Source: Kibdelosporangium philippinense (GTDB lineage: Bacteria > Actinomycetota > Actinomycetes > Mycobacteriales > Pseudonocardiaceae). Taken from it: DNA of 64,000 nt. Each line of letters opens with the position of its first letter. Position 1 is the stretch's first letter. The notes under the pieces are model-generated. The model ran no database searches, was not told where the DNA came from, and saw nothing but the letters and a program-made list of their open reading frames with translations. Location: positions 310,001 through 374,000 of the forward strand of contig NZ_JAJVCN010000001.1 in the NCBI RefSeq assembly GCF_021390435.2, in the 5' to 3' direction. The translations under genes were made by a program, and so were the position numbers. Shown here piece by piece: positions 26,732 through 35,980 of the stretch.

Positions 26732-27478
26732 ATCCGGCGGCACCAATGTCGTGCTTGTCAACAACTCCCGAATCAAATTGTGGTTCAACGAGTTGCCGAC
26801 CGGCTCGTCCATCTCCTCACGGGTCAAGCCAGCCACACCATCCTTCGACAGCCGGGCACGCACCTTCACCACCAAATGCTCGACCTTCTTCGACGTCCAG
26901 TTCGCGTTGGGCTGCAGGTGCGCCAACTGATTCGCGGCCTGCGTCCACGACAACGGCTGCGGCCGAGCCTCATGCAACAGGTATCGCTGGCCCAAAACCA
27001 CCAGGGCAAGACGTTCGGTCGGCTCAAGGCGCCACGTCTTCGGCGGGTGCGTCGGGTCGAGGTGCCTGGACGCCGGAGTCTGCACGTCCGAGCCGGTCAC
27101 GTACAGCTCAAGCAGGTGCTCGCGGCCGCCCGATCCGCCGACGAACACCGGTGTGTAGCCCTCGATCAGCGGGATTGGCTCTTCGTTCGTGAACAACAAC
27201 CGCGAGTTCGGCAGGCGGATCGGGAGCCTGCCCGTATTGCTCACCCACCACTGGTTGTGCTGATGCGTCAGCTGCCCGTGCTGCCTGCTCACCCGGCGGT
27301 CGTCCTCGCCGATGCACACGTGCACCTCTGGGCGGTTACGGCCAAACAGGATTGTGCGGCCTTCCCGGGGACCGAACACGATGCCACCGGCGATCGCCAG
27401 CGCATAGATCGTGCCGGGGGTCGCGGGCGGGACACCCAAGGCGAGGCTGCTGTGCCCAGGTGCGAGCGTTTCGGTCAT
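26702..27478 (-). CDS. FHA-domain protein
   Basis: A 258-aa protein. The forkhead-associated domain lies at residues 30-105 (TILFGRNRPEVHVCIGEDDRRVSRQHGQL...WWVSNTGRLPIRL), with the phosphothreonine-binding Arg and Ser-Arg-x-His conserved. The C-terminal 110 residues are helical (AANQLAHLQPNANWTSKKVEHLVVKVRARLSKDG) and look like a second domain seen in other actinobacterial FHA proteins. ATG 27478 follows AAGGAG. It lies 60 bp downstream of the Ser/Thr kinase gene on the same strand and is a likely substrate or adaptor of that kinase. Confidence 0.88.
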   Translation of the reverse strand: MTETLAPGHSSLALGVPPATPGTIYALAIAGGIVFGPREGRTILFGRNRPEVHVCIGEDDRRVSRQHGQLTHQHNQWWVSNTGRLPIRLPNSRLLFTNEEPIPLIEGYTPVFVGGSGGREHLLELYVTGSDVQTPASRHLDPTHPPKTWRLEPTERLALVVLGQRYLLHEARPQPLSWTQAANQLAHLQPNANWTSKKVEHLVVKVRARLSKDGVAGLTREEMDEPVGNSLNHNLIRELLTSTTLVPPDLRLLNHPDD

Positions 27479-27538
27479 GGGTTTGCTCCTTCCAATGACC
27501 ACAGCTAACCCCTTCCTCGCGGGAGCCCTCCCGAATGC

Positions 27539-29284
27539 TCAACCAGGCAGTTTGGCCGCGAGCGGTTCGGAGATGTCGTTGACGAGCCGGCACAGCCTGC
27601 CGTCCGAAGTTTGCTGGCCGAACACGACCACCAGCAATGCCTCGATGGCTGGACGCGCGTCATCGTTGGTGTACGCGCGGTGCTGGATGTACGACACACA
27701 CGAGTTGTCGCCATAGCCGTTTTCCTCGACGGCGGCAGGGCGGCCCGCGAAGGTCGTTTGTTTGCCGTCCCTGGCGTTGAGCGGGTCGCGCTGGTCGAAG
27801 ATGATCATCAGCGTGCTGTTGCTTGTCGTGCTGCGCCAGCGGCATTCCCAGTCGCCGAACGCGGGCTCCGGATTGTTCGCGTCGATGCCGGGAAACAAGG
27901 CCAGGATGTCGGCGTTCGGCATGGCGCACGCGTCGACGTTGATCAACGAGTCCGGTGCGGGTGGCAGCATCCGGCGCGGAACGGTGCCCCGAAGCCTGCT
28001 CAACGCGGTGCTCACAGCCGACTCAGCGGCCGCGCAGAGATCGACGGGGAACCGGGTCCGGTTGAACTTCGCGGTGATCGAGATGGCGTGACGCTTGTCC
28101 GGCATCACCAACGTGCGCATGCACTGGGAGTTGTTGTACGTCGGGTGCCGCACCACTTGAACCAAGCCGACCTGAGAGGTCTGGCCCGGCGGGACCTCGC
28201 CGGTCTTGGGCACGAGCTCGAACGTCAGCCGGACGTCGACCTCGCCGGCGCCTTCACGCGGCCGGATGAGCACGTCACAGCGGTTGAAGTTGCCGTAATC
28301 CGGATCAAGGTCGGTATTTCCGAAGCGCTTCAGCTCGGCCGAGTCGAGCAAGGAACACGGGTCAGCGGTCCGCGGATCCCCGATGCTAGGACCGGCGGAG
28401 GCGGCGGCACTCCCGGACTCGGCCGGAAGACTCAGCACGACCCACGTGGCCACGAGCACGAGCAGGATCGCCGCCCGCGCGAGAATCGGCGGCCGATGGC
28501 GGATACCGGTGGCCGCGTTCTGAAGCATCTGTTTCGCCTCGGCGGCGGTTGGACGTTTCCGCGGATCAGGCCGCAACAATGCCGACAACACCGGCCGCAG
28601 CGGACTGTGCGATTCGGCGATATCGCCACGAGCCGCACGCCAGACCAAAACCTGTGGATTCGGCGCTTTGCCAACGGGAGAAACGCCTTCGACGGCCGCG
28701 AACAATGTGGCACCGAGCGAGAAAATGTCGGACGCACTCGTCGCGTCCTCACCCCTGGCGACCTCGGGTGCGAGATATCCGGGCGTGCCATCAAGTCCGC
28801 CGGTACGACTGAGCGTGACATCGTTATGGACACTGCGGGAAACCCCGAAATCACTGAGCTTCGGCCTACCGTCATGCGTCATCAACACATTGCTCGGCTT
28901 GACATCCCGATGCAGCACGCCGGCCGCGTGAATGGTGTCCAATGCGTCGGCCAACTGCACGCCGATCCGCGCGACTTGGGCGGCTGGCAATACGCCCTGC
29001 TTGGCCAAGGTGTTGGCGGGCAGGTATTCCATCACCAGCCACACTTCGTCGTCCGACGTGACGACGTCGTACACAGTCACCACGTTCGGGTGATTCACGC
29101 GGGCAGCCGCTTTGGCTTCGCGTTTCAGCAGCTTCGCGTGCTCACCAAACAGCGGAAGCGCCCGTTTGACCGCGACAACGCGGCCGAGCTCTTCGTCGGT
29201 TGCCCGCCAGACCATGCCCATTCCACCGGAACCGAGCTGCTCTTCCAGCCGATAACGACCGGCGATCAACCGACGAGAGCGCAC
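27539..29284 (-). CDS. Transmembrane Ser/Thr protein kinase (PknB-like)
   Basis: A 581-aa kinase. The cytosolic Hanks-type domain spans residues 8-260: glycine loop LGSGGMGMVW, ATP Lys in VAVKRAL, catalytic loop HRDVKPSNVL, DFG and an APE-type motif (LAPEVARGED). One membrane segment (ARAAILLVLVATWVVLSL) follows, then an extracytoplasmic domain of about 290 residues with several cysteines. Its two repeated halves (DPCSLLDSAELKRFG..., DACAMPNADILALFPG...) each resemble DUF3558-like ligand-binding modules rather than PASTA repeats. It is encoded between the sigma-factor gene (29327) and the FHA gene (26702), all on the same strand. Confidence 0.92.
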   Translation of the reverse strand: MRSRRLIAGRYRLEEQLGSGGMGMVWRATDEELGRVVAVKRALPLFGEHAKLLKREAKAAARVNHPNVVTVYDVVTSDDEVWLVMEYLPANTLAKQGVLPAAQVARIGVQLADALDTIHAAGVLHRDVKPSNVLMTHDGRPKLSDFGVSRSVHNDVTLSRTGGLDGTPGYLAPEVARGEDATSASDIFSLGATLFAAVEGVSPVGKAPNPQVLVWRAARGDIAESHSPLRPVLSALLRPDPRKRPTAAEAKQMLQNAATGIRHRPPILARAAILLVLVATWVVLSLPAESGSAAASAGPSIGDPRTADPCSLLDSAELKRFGNTDLDPDYGNFNRCDVLIRPREGAGEVDVRLTFELVPKTGEVPPGQTSQVGLVQVVRHPTYNNSQCMRTLVMPDKRHAISITAKFNRTRFPVDLCAAAESAVSTALSRLRGTVPRRMLPPAPDSLINVDACAMPNADILALFPGIDANNPEPAFGDWECRWRSTTSNSTLMIIFDQRDPLNARDGKQTTFAGRPAAVEENGYGDNSCVSYIQHRAYTNDDARPAIEALLVVVFGQQTSDGRLCRLVNDISEPLAAKLPG

Positions 29285-29326
29285 GCGTCAACCATAGGCC
29301 ACACGGCCTAACACACATCCGCTGTA

Positions 29327-29908
29327 TCAGGAGGCTTCGTCCAGCCTCCTATTTACGTGACACTCGTTGACCAGCAGTGCCGCGATACCTGGGCTTTTGC
29401 GCACTCGCGCGAGGCAGCGCTGTCTGGTCGGCCCGATCGCCCCAATTGGCATGCCGAGCCGGACACTGATCTCGGCATACGGAATCGGTGGATCAGCGAA
29501 CAACAACGACAACAACTGCTGGTCCCGACCGGACAGTCCGTCAATCGCTTCACGCAGCGCGTCGCGCCGCTCGTCCACCAGCAACCGGCTGTCCGGCCCG
29601 GGCGCGAGGATGTCTGCCATCTCCTCGGTCTCCCGAGCCACCTGCCGAGTCCGATCGCGCAGCAGCTGCAAGCATTCCCGCCGCGTGGTCGTCACGATCC
29701 ATCCCGGCAAGGCTTCCGGATCGCGAATCGCCGTCACGTTCGCCACCAGACGAAGCCACACCGTCCCAGCCACGTCGTCGGCGTCGACGCCCATGATGCC
29801 GAAATTTCGGCAAATCGCGGACACCAACGGCCGATATCGCCGGACAAGCGTCGTCCACGCCGACGCCTGTCCTCGCGACGCCCCAGCCACCAAAGCCGTC
29901 AGAACCAT
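29327..29908 (-). CDS. Sigma-70 family RNA polymerase sigma factor (ECF-like)
   Basis: A 193-aa factor. Region 2 is seen in AWTTLVRRYRPLVSAICRNFGIMGVDADDVAGTVWLRL and PGWIVTTTRRECLQLLR. Region 4 is seen in LSGRDQQLLSLLFADPPIPYAEISVRLGMPIGAIGPTRQRCLARVRK. The start at 29908 is preceded by AGGGGG; the open frame to 30304 runs antisense to the SARP gene and is not used. It lies 42 bp upstream of the Ser/Thr kinase gene and diverges from the SARP regulator at 30011. Confidence 0.85.
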   Translation of the reverse strand: MVLTALVAGASRGQASAWTTLVRRYRPLVSAICRNFGIMGVDADDVAGTVWLRLVANVTAIRDPEALPGWIVTTTRRECLQLLRDRTRQVARETEEMADILAPGPDSRLLVDERRDALREAIDGLSGRDQQLLSLLFADPPIPYAEISVRLGMPIGAIGPTRQRCLARVRKSPGIAALLVNECHVNRRLDEAS

Positions 29909-30010
29909 CGTGTCCCCCTGCTCGGCACTTTCCCCGTCGGCTTCACGATTTCGCCACGCCCTGCTCGCGGACCTTGCAGCAACCTTGCGGACCGACAAGC
30001 ATCGAGAAAC

Positions 30011-32707
30011 ATGGAGTTTCGGCTGTTCGGGGAGGTACAGCTGAGGGCGGGAGACTGGCTCGCCGACGTGGGAACGCCGCGCCAGCAAGCCGTGCTCGCC
30101 GCCCTGCTTGTCGACGTGGGCAAACCCGTCCCGATCGAGACCCTGATCGACCGCGTCTGGGACGCCGACCCGCCGGTCGAGGCCCGCAACGTGCTCTACT
30201 CGCACCTCAGCCGAATCCGGCGGTTGCTCAAAGGAACGGCCACTCTGGAGCGCAGACCTGCTGGCTACGTCCTTGACGTGCCGCCAGACGCGGTGGACAT
30301 GCACCGGTTCTGGCAGCTGGTCGAGCAGAGTAAGGAACTGCGTGACGCCGACAAGGCCGCGATGCTCACGGACGCGTTGGCGCTGTGGCAGGGCACGCCC
30401 CTTGCGGGCATCCCCGGCGAATGGGTCGAGCAGGTCAGGGATCGCTGGTCACGCCGACGCCTCGACGCGATCGTCCAATGGGGTGACACCGAGCTGAAAC
30501 TCGGGCGCTCGGCCGACGTGATCGACGTTTTCCGGGATCTCGCGACCGAATACCCGCTGGCTGAGCAGTTCGAGCACGTCCTGATCCGGGCATTGCACAC
30601 GGCAGGCCGGGACGCGGAAGCACTCGACCGGTACACCCTCATCCGGCAGCGGCTCGCCGACGAACTCGGCACGGATCCCGGACCGGAGTTGCAGGCCCTG
30701 CACAGCTCGCTGCTGCGCGGTGAACTGCCGAAACCGCTGAAGCCGACCGCGCTGGCACCCGCGCAATTGCCGCCTGACGTCTACGGATTCGCTGGCCGGG
30801 AAGAGCAACTAGGACAGTTGGGCAAGCTCGAACGGGCCCGGACCGTCGTGGTCGCGGGGACCGCGGGCGTTGGCAAGACGTCCCTTGTCGTGCACTGGGC
30901 GCACCAGGTCCGCGCCGATTTCCCTGATGGCCAGCTGTATTTGAACCTGCGCGGGTTCGATCCAACCGGGACACCGGTCACCCCAGCCGAGGCCGTACGT
31001 GGGTTTCTCGATGCCTTCTACGTGCCCCGCGAACGTGTCCCGACCGGATTCGAGGCTCAGGTTGGGTTGTATCGCAGCCTGCTGGCCGACCGGCGCGTGC
31101 TGATCGTGCTGGACAACGCACGCGATGCCGAGCAGGTTCGGCCGCTGCTGCCGGGTTCGTCGCAGTGCCTTGTGCTCGTGACCAGCCGGGATCAGCTTGC
31201 CGGGCTGGTGGCCGAAGGCGCGTATCCGATGCTGCTCGAACTGCTCGATGCCGCCGAAGCAAGAAGCCTGCTTGCCCAAAGGGTCGGCGCTGAGCGAGTC
31301 GAGGCCGAGTCCGCAGCGGTCGACGACATCATCCAGCTCTGCGCGCGCCTTCCGCTGGCGCTGGCAGTGGTTGCCGCACGGGCCGCGACGCACCCCAAGT
31401 TCAGCCTTGCCGCGTTGGCTGACGAACTGCGTGACGGCCTTGACGAGTTATCCGGCGCCGATCCAGCCACCGACCCCAGGGCCGTGTTTTCCTGGTCCTA
31501 CCTGCAGTTGACCGAGACCAGCGCGCGGTTGTTCCGGTTGCTTGGCCTGCATCCCGGCCCTGACTTCAGTGTTCGTGCCGCGGCGAGCATGAGCGGGTTG
31601 CCGGTCGCGCAGGTTCGTTCACCGCTGGCGGAGCTGGCTGGTGCGCACCTGGTCGCTGAGGAAACCCCTGGGCGCTACGAGTTCCATGACCTGCTTCGGG
31701 CTTACGCCGCCGAACTCGCCCAAGCCGACAGCGACCGGCACGCGGCGAAGCGACGCATGCTTGGCTATTACGTCCACAGTGGAAATATCGCTGACGGCCT
31801 GCTCGATCCCTTCAGGGAAGAACCGCCCGAGTTTCCGAAGCTGCCTGCCGGTGTTGCCGTCGAGTCCATTATGGATAAGGCGCGGGCGTTGCGGTGGTTC
31901 AATACTGAGCACCGAGTGATGCTCGCGGCGATCAACCAGACCCAGGGCTTCGACGAGGAAGTCTGGTCGCTGGCGTGGACATTGCGCCGGTACTTCACGC
32001 GCAGAGGACTGCGGCACGAACAACTCAGTGCGCTGCTGCCCGCGCGTGAAGCGGCCAAGCGGCTGGGCGACCCGGCGAAAGAGGCCTACGCGCAATGCTT
32101 CATCGGATCGTCGCACATCCTTTTCGGACGGGTTGACGAGGGCGCGGAGCTGCTTCGACTGGCGCTCGACCTCTACCGCAAGGCCGGTGATCGGTTGGGC
32201 GAAGGTCTTGTGCTGCAATGCTTCTGCTGGATGCTGGAACGGGAGAACCGGCATGCGGAGGCGTTGAAGTACGCGCAACACTGCCTTGACGTGTTCCGAG
32301 GCGCTGGGCACAAGCCGGGGGAAGGTCGGGCGCTCAACGCCGTCGGATTCCTGTACGCACTGCTCGGTGCGCATGTGGACGCGCTCAACTATTGCCAGAA
32401 AGCCATTGACCTGCAACTGAAACTGGGCGACAGTGTGGGCGCGGCGCAGACGTGGGACAGCCTCGGTCTCGCGTACAGCCGTCTCGGCGATCACGAGCGT
32501 GCGATCGTGTGCCACCAGTCGTCGGTCGACGTCAACCATGAGCTGGGCAACCGGCATTCCGAAGCCATCGCGCTCACCTCGTTGGGGGATGCGTACGAGA
32601 ACGCGGGCGACATCGAGTCGGCCCACGTCGCCTGGCAGCGTGCGGTCGAGAGGTTCGAGCAGATCGGGCTTCGGGAAGCTGACGAGGTCAGAGTCAAACT
32701 GGGATGA
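30011..32707 (+). CDS. AfsR-like SARP regulator (BTAD + NB-ARC + TPR) of the RiPP-like operon
   Basis: An 898-aa transcription activator: SARP winged helix at residues 1-90 (MEFRLFGEVQLRAGDWLADVG), BTAD 95-240, NB-ARC ATPase from about 260 (Walker A VAGTAGVGKTSLV near 283, Walker B LIVLDNARDAEQVRPLLPG) and C-terminal TPR repeats from about 640. This is the AfsR layout, which controls secondary metabolism in actinomycetes. ATG 30011 starts at the family N-terminus; the frame upstream to 29357 is antisense to the sigma gene. The next gene begins 23 bp after its stop, so it probably activates the operon it leads. Confidence 0.92.
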   Translation: MEFRLFGEVQLRAGDWLADVGTPRQQAVLAALLVDVGKPVPIETLIDRVWDADPPVEARNVLYSHLSRIRRLLKGTATLERRPAGYVLDVPPDAVDMHRFWQLVEQSKELRDADKAAMLTDALALWQGTPLAGIPGEWVEQVRDRWSRRRLDAIVQWGDTELKLGRSADVIDVFRDLATEYPLAEQFEHVLIRALHTAGRDAEALDRYTLIRQRLADELGTDPGPELQALHSSLLRGELPKPLKPTALAPAQLPPDVYGFAGREEQLGQLGKLERARTVVVAGTAGVGKTSLVVHWAHQVRADFPDGQLYLNLRGFDPTGTPVTPAEAVRGFLDAFYVPRERVPTGFEAQVGLYRSLLADRRVLIVLDNARDAEQVRPLLPGSSQCLVLVTSRDQLAGLVAEGAYPMLLELLDAAEARSLLAQRVGAERVEAESAAVDDIIQLCARLPLALAVVAARAATHPKFSLAALADELRDGLDELSGADPATDPRAVFSWSYLQLTETSARLFRLLGLHPGPDFSVRAAASMSGLPVAQVRSPLAELAGAHLVAEETPGRYEFHDLLRAYAAELAQADSDRHAAKRRMLGYYVHSGNIADGLLDPFREEPPEFPKLPAGVAVESIMDKARALRWFNTEHRVMLAAINQTQGFDEEVWSLAWTLRRYFTRRGLRHEQLSALLPAREAAKRLGDPAKEAYAQCFIGSSHILFGRVDEGAELLRLALDLYRKAGDRLGEGLVLQCFCWMLERENRHAEALKYAQHCLDVFRGAGHKPGEGRALNAVGFLYALLGAHVDALNYCQKAIDLQLKLGDSVGAAQTWDSLGLAYSRLGDHERAIVCHQSSVDVNHELGNRHSEAIALTSLGDAYENAGDIESAHVAWQRAVERFEQIGLREADEVRVKLG

Positions 32708-32730
32708 GACAACACACTTTAAGGGGAGAA

Positions 32731-33009
32731 ATGGACGACGTCACCAGCGCGCGGGACTTCACCGAGATGCTGCCGAGAATCGACAAGTTCGCGAGTGGAC
32801 TGTCCGCTGAGGATCGTGAGCTGTTCGACCGGATGCTCTGCGGGATGGCCGACGCCATCATGACTGGTTTCCGCGCGTACTCGTCGGAGTTCGGCGACGC
32901 CTTCGCGCAGGGCAGGACCCAGCTGACGGTCAGCTATGACGCCAATTCGCCTGGTATCACCGGTAAATACAGCTCGCGGTACATCAAGCCGCGGTACATC
33001 AAGCCGTAG
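32731..33009 (+). CDS. Candidate RiPP precursor peptide
   Basis: A 92-aa acidic peptide with a strong ribosome site (AAGGGGAG, 5 bp before ATG). Residues 1-60 are helical and leader-like (FTEMLPRIDKFASGLSAEDR...), whereas the last 30 are polar with Gly, Ser, Tyr and Pro and end SSRYIKPRYIKP. The terminal RYIKP repeat is encoded by two identical 15-nt units (32977-32991 and 32992-33006). The peptide gene lies 2 bp before a radical SAM RiPP-maturase-like gene. Size, composition break and position support a precursor whose core is at the C-terminus. No similarity to a named precursor family was recognised. Alternatively it is a small accessory subunit of the enzyme. Confidence 0.62.
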   Translation: MDDVTSARDFTEMLPRIDKFASGLSAEDRELFDRMLCGMADAIMTGFRAYSSEFGDAFAQGRTQLTVSYDANSPGITGKYSSRYIKPRYIKP

Positions 33010-33011
33010 TC

Positions 33012-34802
33012 ATGCGAACGGTTCTCGTCTCGATGCCGTTCATGCACGCCGATCGCCCGTCCATCCAGTTGGGACTGTTGCGGGCGATCGCCGAGGCGAA
33101 CGGTTTCCCGGTGCGTACGGTGCATGCCAACCTGGACTTCGCCGCACGTATCGGGATCGAGTACTACCAGCAGCTCGCGGACATGCGCGGCCGGATGATC
33201 GGCGACTGGCTGTTCTCTGTGGAGGCGTTCGGCGCGGCCGCGCCAGATCCGGACGCTTTGTTCGCTGAGGAGTTCGAAGCCGAACTGTCCTATTTGGCCG
33301 ACTCAGGGCGTCGGCTGACGCACACGAGGGATCATGATGTGCCAGCGTTCCTCGACTCCTTGGTTGACGGGTTTCCTTGGCACGAAGCCGAAGTTGTCGG
33401 GTTCAGCTGTACGTTCCAGCAGAACACCGCGTCGTTCGCGCTGGCTCGCCGGTTGAAGGAACGGTATCCAGGCATTGTCACGATCTTCGGCGGCGCCAAC
33501 TTCGACGGGGAGATGGGCCTTGAGCTGGTGCGGTCGGTCGACTGTATCGACTTCGCGGTGATCGGCGAAGGTGACACCGCGTTTCCCCGGCTGCTCAAGG
33601 CTTTGTCGGAGGGCACCGATCCGTTGGCGGTACCGGGAGTCGCGAGCCGCAATGGCGCGGCTGCGGCGCAACCGCCACTTGAAGCGCTCGACGACACGCC
33701 GGTTCCGGTGTACGACGAGTACTTCGAACGTGCCTCGGCAGTGGGTCTGCTGCCGGAGACCGTGTGGCTTCCGTTCGAATCCGCCCGTGGCTGTTGGTGG
33801 GGCGCCAAACACCATTGCACGTTCTGCGGTCTCAACGGCACGACCATGAAGTTCCGCGCCAAGTCCGCGGACCGTGTGCTCGCCGAACTGGCCGGACTGG
33901 CGAGGCGATACGGCGTGTTCCGGTTCGAGGCCGTCGACAACATCATGGAACCGCGCTACCTCAAGGAACTCTTTCCTGCTCTGCTTGAAAGCGACTACGA
34001 ACTGTTCTACGAAGTCAAAGCCAACCTGAGTCGCGCGCAGCTCAAACTCCTCGTCTCGGCCGGCGTCACGCATCTGCAACCAGGCCTGGAATCCTTGAGC
34101 TCCAATGTTCTCCGGCTGATGGACAAAGGAGTCCGGGCCGCGCAGAACGTCAATCTCCTGCGCTGGGCGCGGTATTACGGCATCGATGTCGGCTGGAACA
34201 TCCTGTGGGGCTTCCCCGGTGAAACCGAGGCGGACTACGCTGCGCAAGCAGCCGTCATCCCGCACCTGGTTCACCTGCAACCGCCCGGCAGCGCGGCACG
34301 GGTCTGGTTGGAGCGGTTCAGTCCGATGTACACCCGGTTCAAGATGCGGCACCGGGCGCCGGAACGCAGCTATCAGTACGTGTACCCGAAGACGGTCGAC
34401 CTCGACAAGGTCGCGTACTTCTTCGAGTACGAAATGGACGACACCCTGCCCGCCGAGACTTACACCGACCTGGCTGGTGAAGTGGCTGCGTGGAACACCC
34501 TCTGGGAGTCGCCACAACGCCCCATCCTGACCTATTGGTCCTCACCGGGCTACCTGCGGATCTACGACGGCAGGCACGAAGGCCGCGAGGGCACGTACAC
34601 GTTCCGCGACACGCTCGCCCGCATCTACCTGGCCTGTAGCGACCGTCCGACGACTGCGTCGGTTGTCCGGGACAAACTTGGCCTCGATGTGCCGGTCCGG
34701 GCGATCGAGGACGCGTTTGCCCAGTTCCAGGAGCGCGGACTGATGTTCCTTGACGAGTCACTGGCCCTTTCGCTCGCCCTTCCAGCGACGCGTGGGCGTT
34801 AA
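33012..34802 (+). CDS. Cobalamin-binding radical SAM enzyme, RiPP maturation protein 1-like
   Basis: A 596-aa enzyme. Residues 1-210 include a B12-binding-type Rossmann region (VVGFSCTFQQNTASFALAR, IVTIFGGANFDG, FAVIGEGDTAFPRLL). The radical SAM core carries the iron-sulfur cysteines Cys261, Cys269 and Cys272 in GCWWGAKHHCTFCGLNG, a C-x7-C-x2-C spacing and sequence typical of the RiPP maturation radical SAM C-methyltransferase group (TIGR03975-like). The C-terminal 90 residues look like a winged helix (ARIYLACSDRPTTASVVRDKLG...). Family members are thought to C-methylate peptide residues. The gene follows the candidate precursor by 2 bp with no clear ribosome site, implying translational coupling. 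Confidence 0.88.
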   Translation: MRTVLVSMPFMHADRPSIQLGLLRAIAEANGFPVRTVHANLDFAARIGIEYYQQLADMRGRMIGDWLFSVEAFGAAAPDPDALFAEEFEAELSYLADSGRRLTHTRDHDVPAFLDSLVDGFPWHEAEVVGFSCTFQQNTASFALARRLKERYPGIVTIFGGANFDGEMGLELVRSVDCIDFAVIGEGDTAFPRLLKALSEGTDPLAVPGVASRNGAAAAQPPLEALDDTPVPVYDEYFERASAVGLLPETVWLPFESARGCWWGAKHHCTFCGLNGTTMKFRAKSADRVLAELAGLARRYGVFRFEAVDNIMEPRYLKELFPALLESDYELFYEVKANLSRAQLKLLVSAGVTHLQPGLESLSSNVLRLMDKGVRAAQNVNLLRWARYYGIDVGWNILWGFPGETEADYAAQAAVIPHLVHLQPPGSAARVWLERFSPMYTRFKMRHRAPERSYQYVYPKTVDLDKVAYFFEYEMDDTLPAETYTDLAGEVAAWNTLWESPQRPILTYWSSPGYLRIYDGRHEGREGTYTFRDTLARIYLACSDRPTTASVVRDKLGLDVPVRAIEDAFAQFQERGLMFLDESLALSLALPATRGR

Positions 34803-34811
34803 TGTGTCGGA

Positions 34812-35969
34812 GTGACTACCCTGTCCGACGACGAACAGTTCATGGTTCGGACCGTGAAGGAGTTCGTCGACAAAGACGTCAAACCGGTCGTCCGCGAGCT
34901 CGAACACGCCAATACCTACCCCGAGGCGCTGATCGAGCGGATGAAGGAACTCGGCATCTTCGGTCTCGCGGTTCCCGAGGAATACGGCGGCACCCCGGTC
35001 TCGATGCCCTGCTACGTGCTGATCACCGAGGAACTGGCTCGCGGCTGGATGAGCCTGGCCGGTGCGATGGGCGGGCATACGGTCGTCTGCAAGCTCCTGC
35101 TCAAATTCGGGACACCAGAGCAGAAACAGCACTATCTGCCCCGCATGGCCACCGGCTCGGTCCGTGCCACGATGGCACTGACCGAGCCAGGTGGTGGCTC
35201 GGATCTGCAGGCCATGCGCACTGTGGCTCGTAAAACCGAAGACGGGTATGTGGTCAACGGGTCGAAGACGTGGATCACGAACTCACGCCGTTCCCAACTC
35301 ATTGCCTTGCTGTGCAAGACAGATCCTGATGCTCAGCCGGTCCATCACGGCATCTCGATCCTGCTGGCCGAACACGGTCCAGGCCTCACGGTGTCCCGGG
35401 ACCTGCCCAAGCTCGGCTACAAGGGCGTGGAAAGCTGCGAACTGTCCTTTGAGGACTACCAGGCGCCGTGGGACGCGATTCTCGGTGGCGTCGAGGGCGA
35501 TGGGTTCGCGCAGATGATGACGGGACTGGAGACCGGCAGGCTGCAGGTCGCGGCGAGGGCCCTTGGTGTCGGCCGGGCGGCGCTGGAGGATTCCCTTGCG
35601 TACGCGCAAAGCCGGGAGTCGTTCGGCAAACCGATCTGGCAGCACCAGTCCATCGGCAACTACCTGGCCGACATGGCCACCTCGCTGTCCGCGGCCCGGC
35701 AATTGACCTTGCACGCGGCCCGAGAGGCCGACGCGGGGCGCAGGGTGGACATGGAAGCCGGGATGGCGAAGCTATTCGCTTCGGAGACCGCGATGCAGAT
35801 CGCGTTGACCGCGGTCCGGATTCACGGCGGCTACGGGTACTCGACAGAGTTCGACGTTGAGCGGTATTTCCGGGACGCGCCACTGATGATCGTCGGCGAG
35901 GGCACCAACGAGATCCAGCGGAACGTGATCGTGCGTCAGCTCATCGCGCGCGGAGGGCTCGATTCCTGA
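34812..35969 (+). CDS. Acyl-CoA dehydrogenase family flavoprotein
   Basis: A 385-aa FAD enzyme with the three-domain acyl-CoA dehydrogenase layout. The FAD/substrate signature MALTEPGGGSDLQAMRT is near residue 120, WITNSRRSQLIALL near 160, the C-terminal QALRD-type equivalent IHGGYGYSTEFDVERYFRDAPLMIVGEGTNEIQRNVI near 340, and a Glu in EGTNE at the usual catalytic-base position. GTG 34812 is used. It starts 9 bp after the radical SAM gene and ends the operon. It could oxidise a modified peptide residue or provide an acyl group, but an unrelated catabolic role is also possible. Confidence 0.9.
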   Translation: MTTLSDDEQFMVRTVKEFVDKDVKPVVRELEHANTYPEALIERMKELGIFGLAVPEEYGGTPVSMPCYVLITEELARGWMSLAGAMGGHTVVCKLLLKFGTPEQKQHYLPRMATGSVRATMALTEPGGGSDLQAMRTVARKTEDGYVVNGSKTWITNSRRSQLIALLCKTDPDAQPVHHGISILLAEHGPGLTVSRDLPKLGYKGVESCELSFEDYQAPWDAILGGVEGDGFAQMMTGLETGRLQVAARALGVGRAALEDSLAYAQSRESFGKPIWQHQSIGNYLADMATSLSAARQLTLHAAREADAGRRVDMEAGMAKLFASETAMQIALTAVRIHGGYGYSTEFDVERYFRDAPLMIVGEGTNEIQRNVIVRQLIARGGLDS

Positions 35970-35980
35970 CCTGGTCGGGG

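Noticed and set aside
27611..29311. 566-aa plus-strand open frame
   Set aside because: It is antisense to the Ser/Thr kinase gene with all Hanks motifs.
29357..30010. N-terminal extension of the SARP gene
   Set aside because: The extension is antisense to the sigma factor at 29327-29908. The SARP domain starts exactly at ATG 30011.
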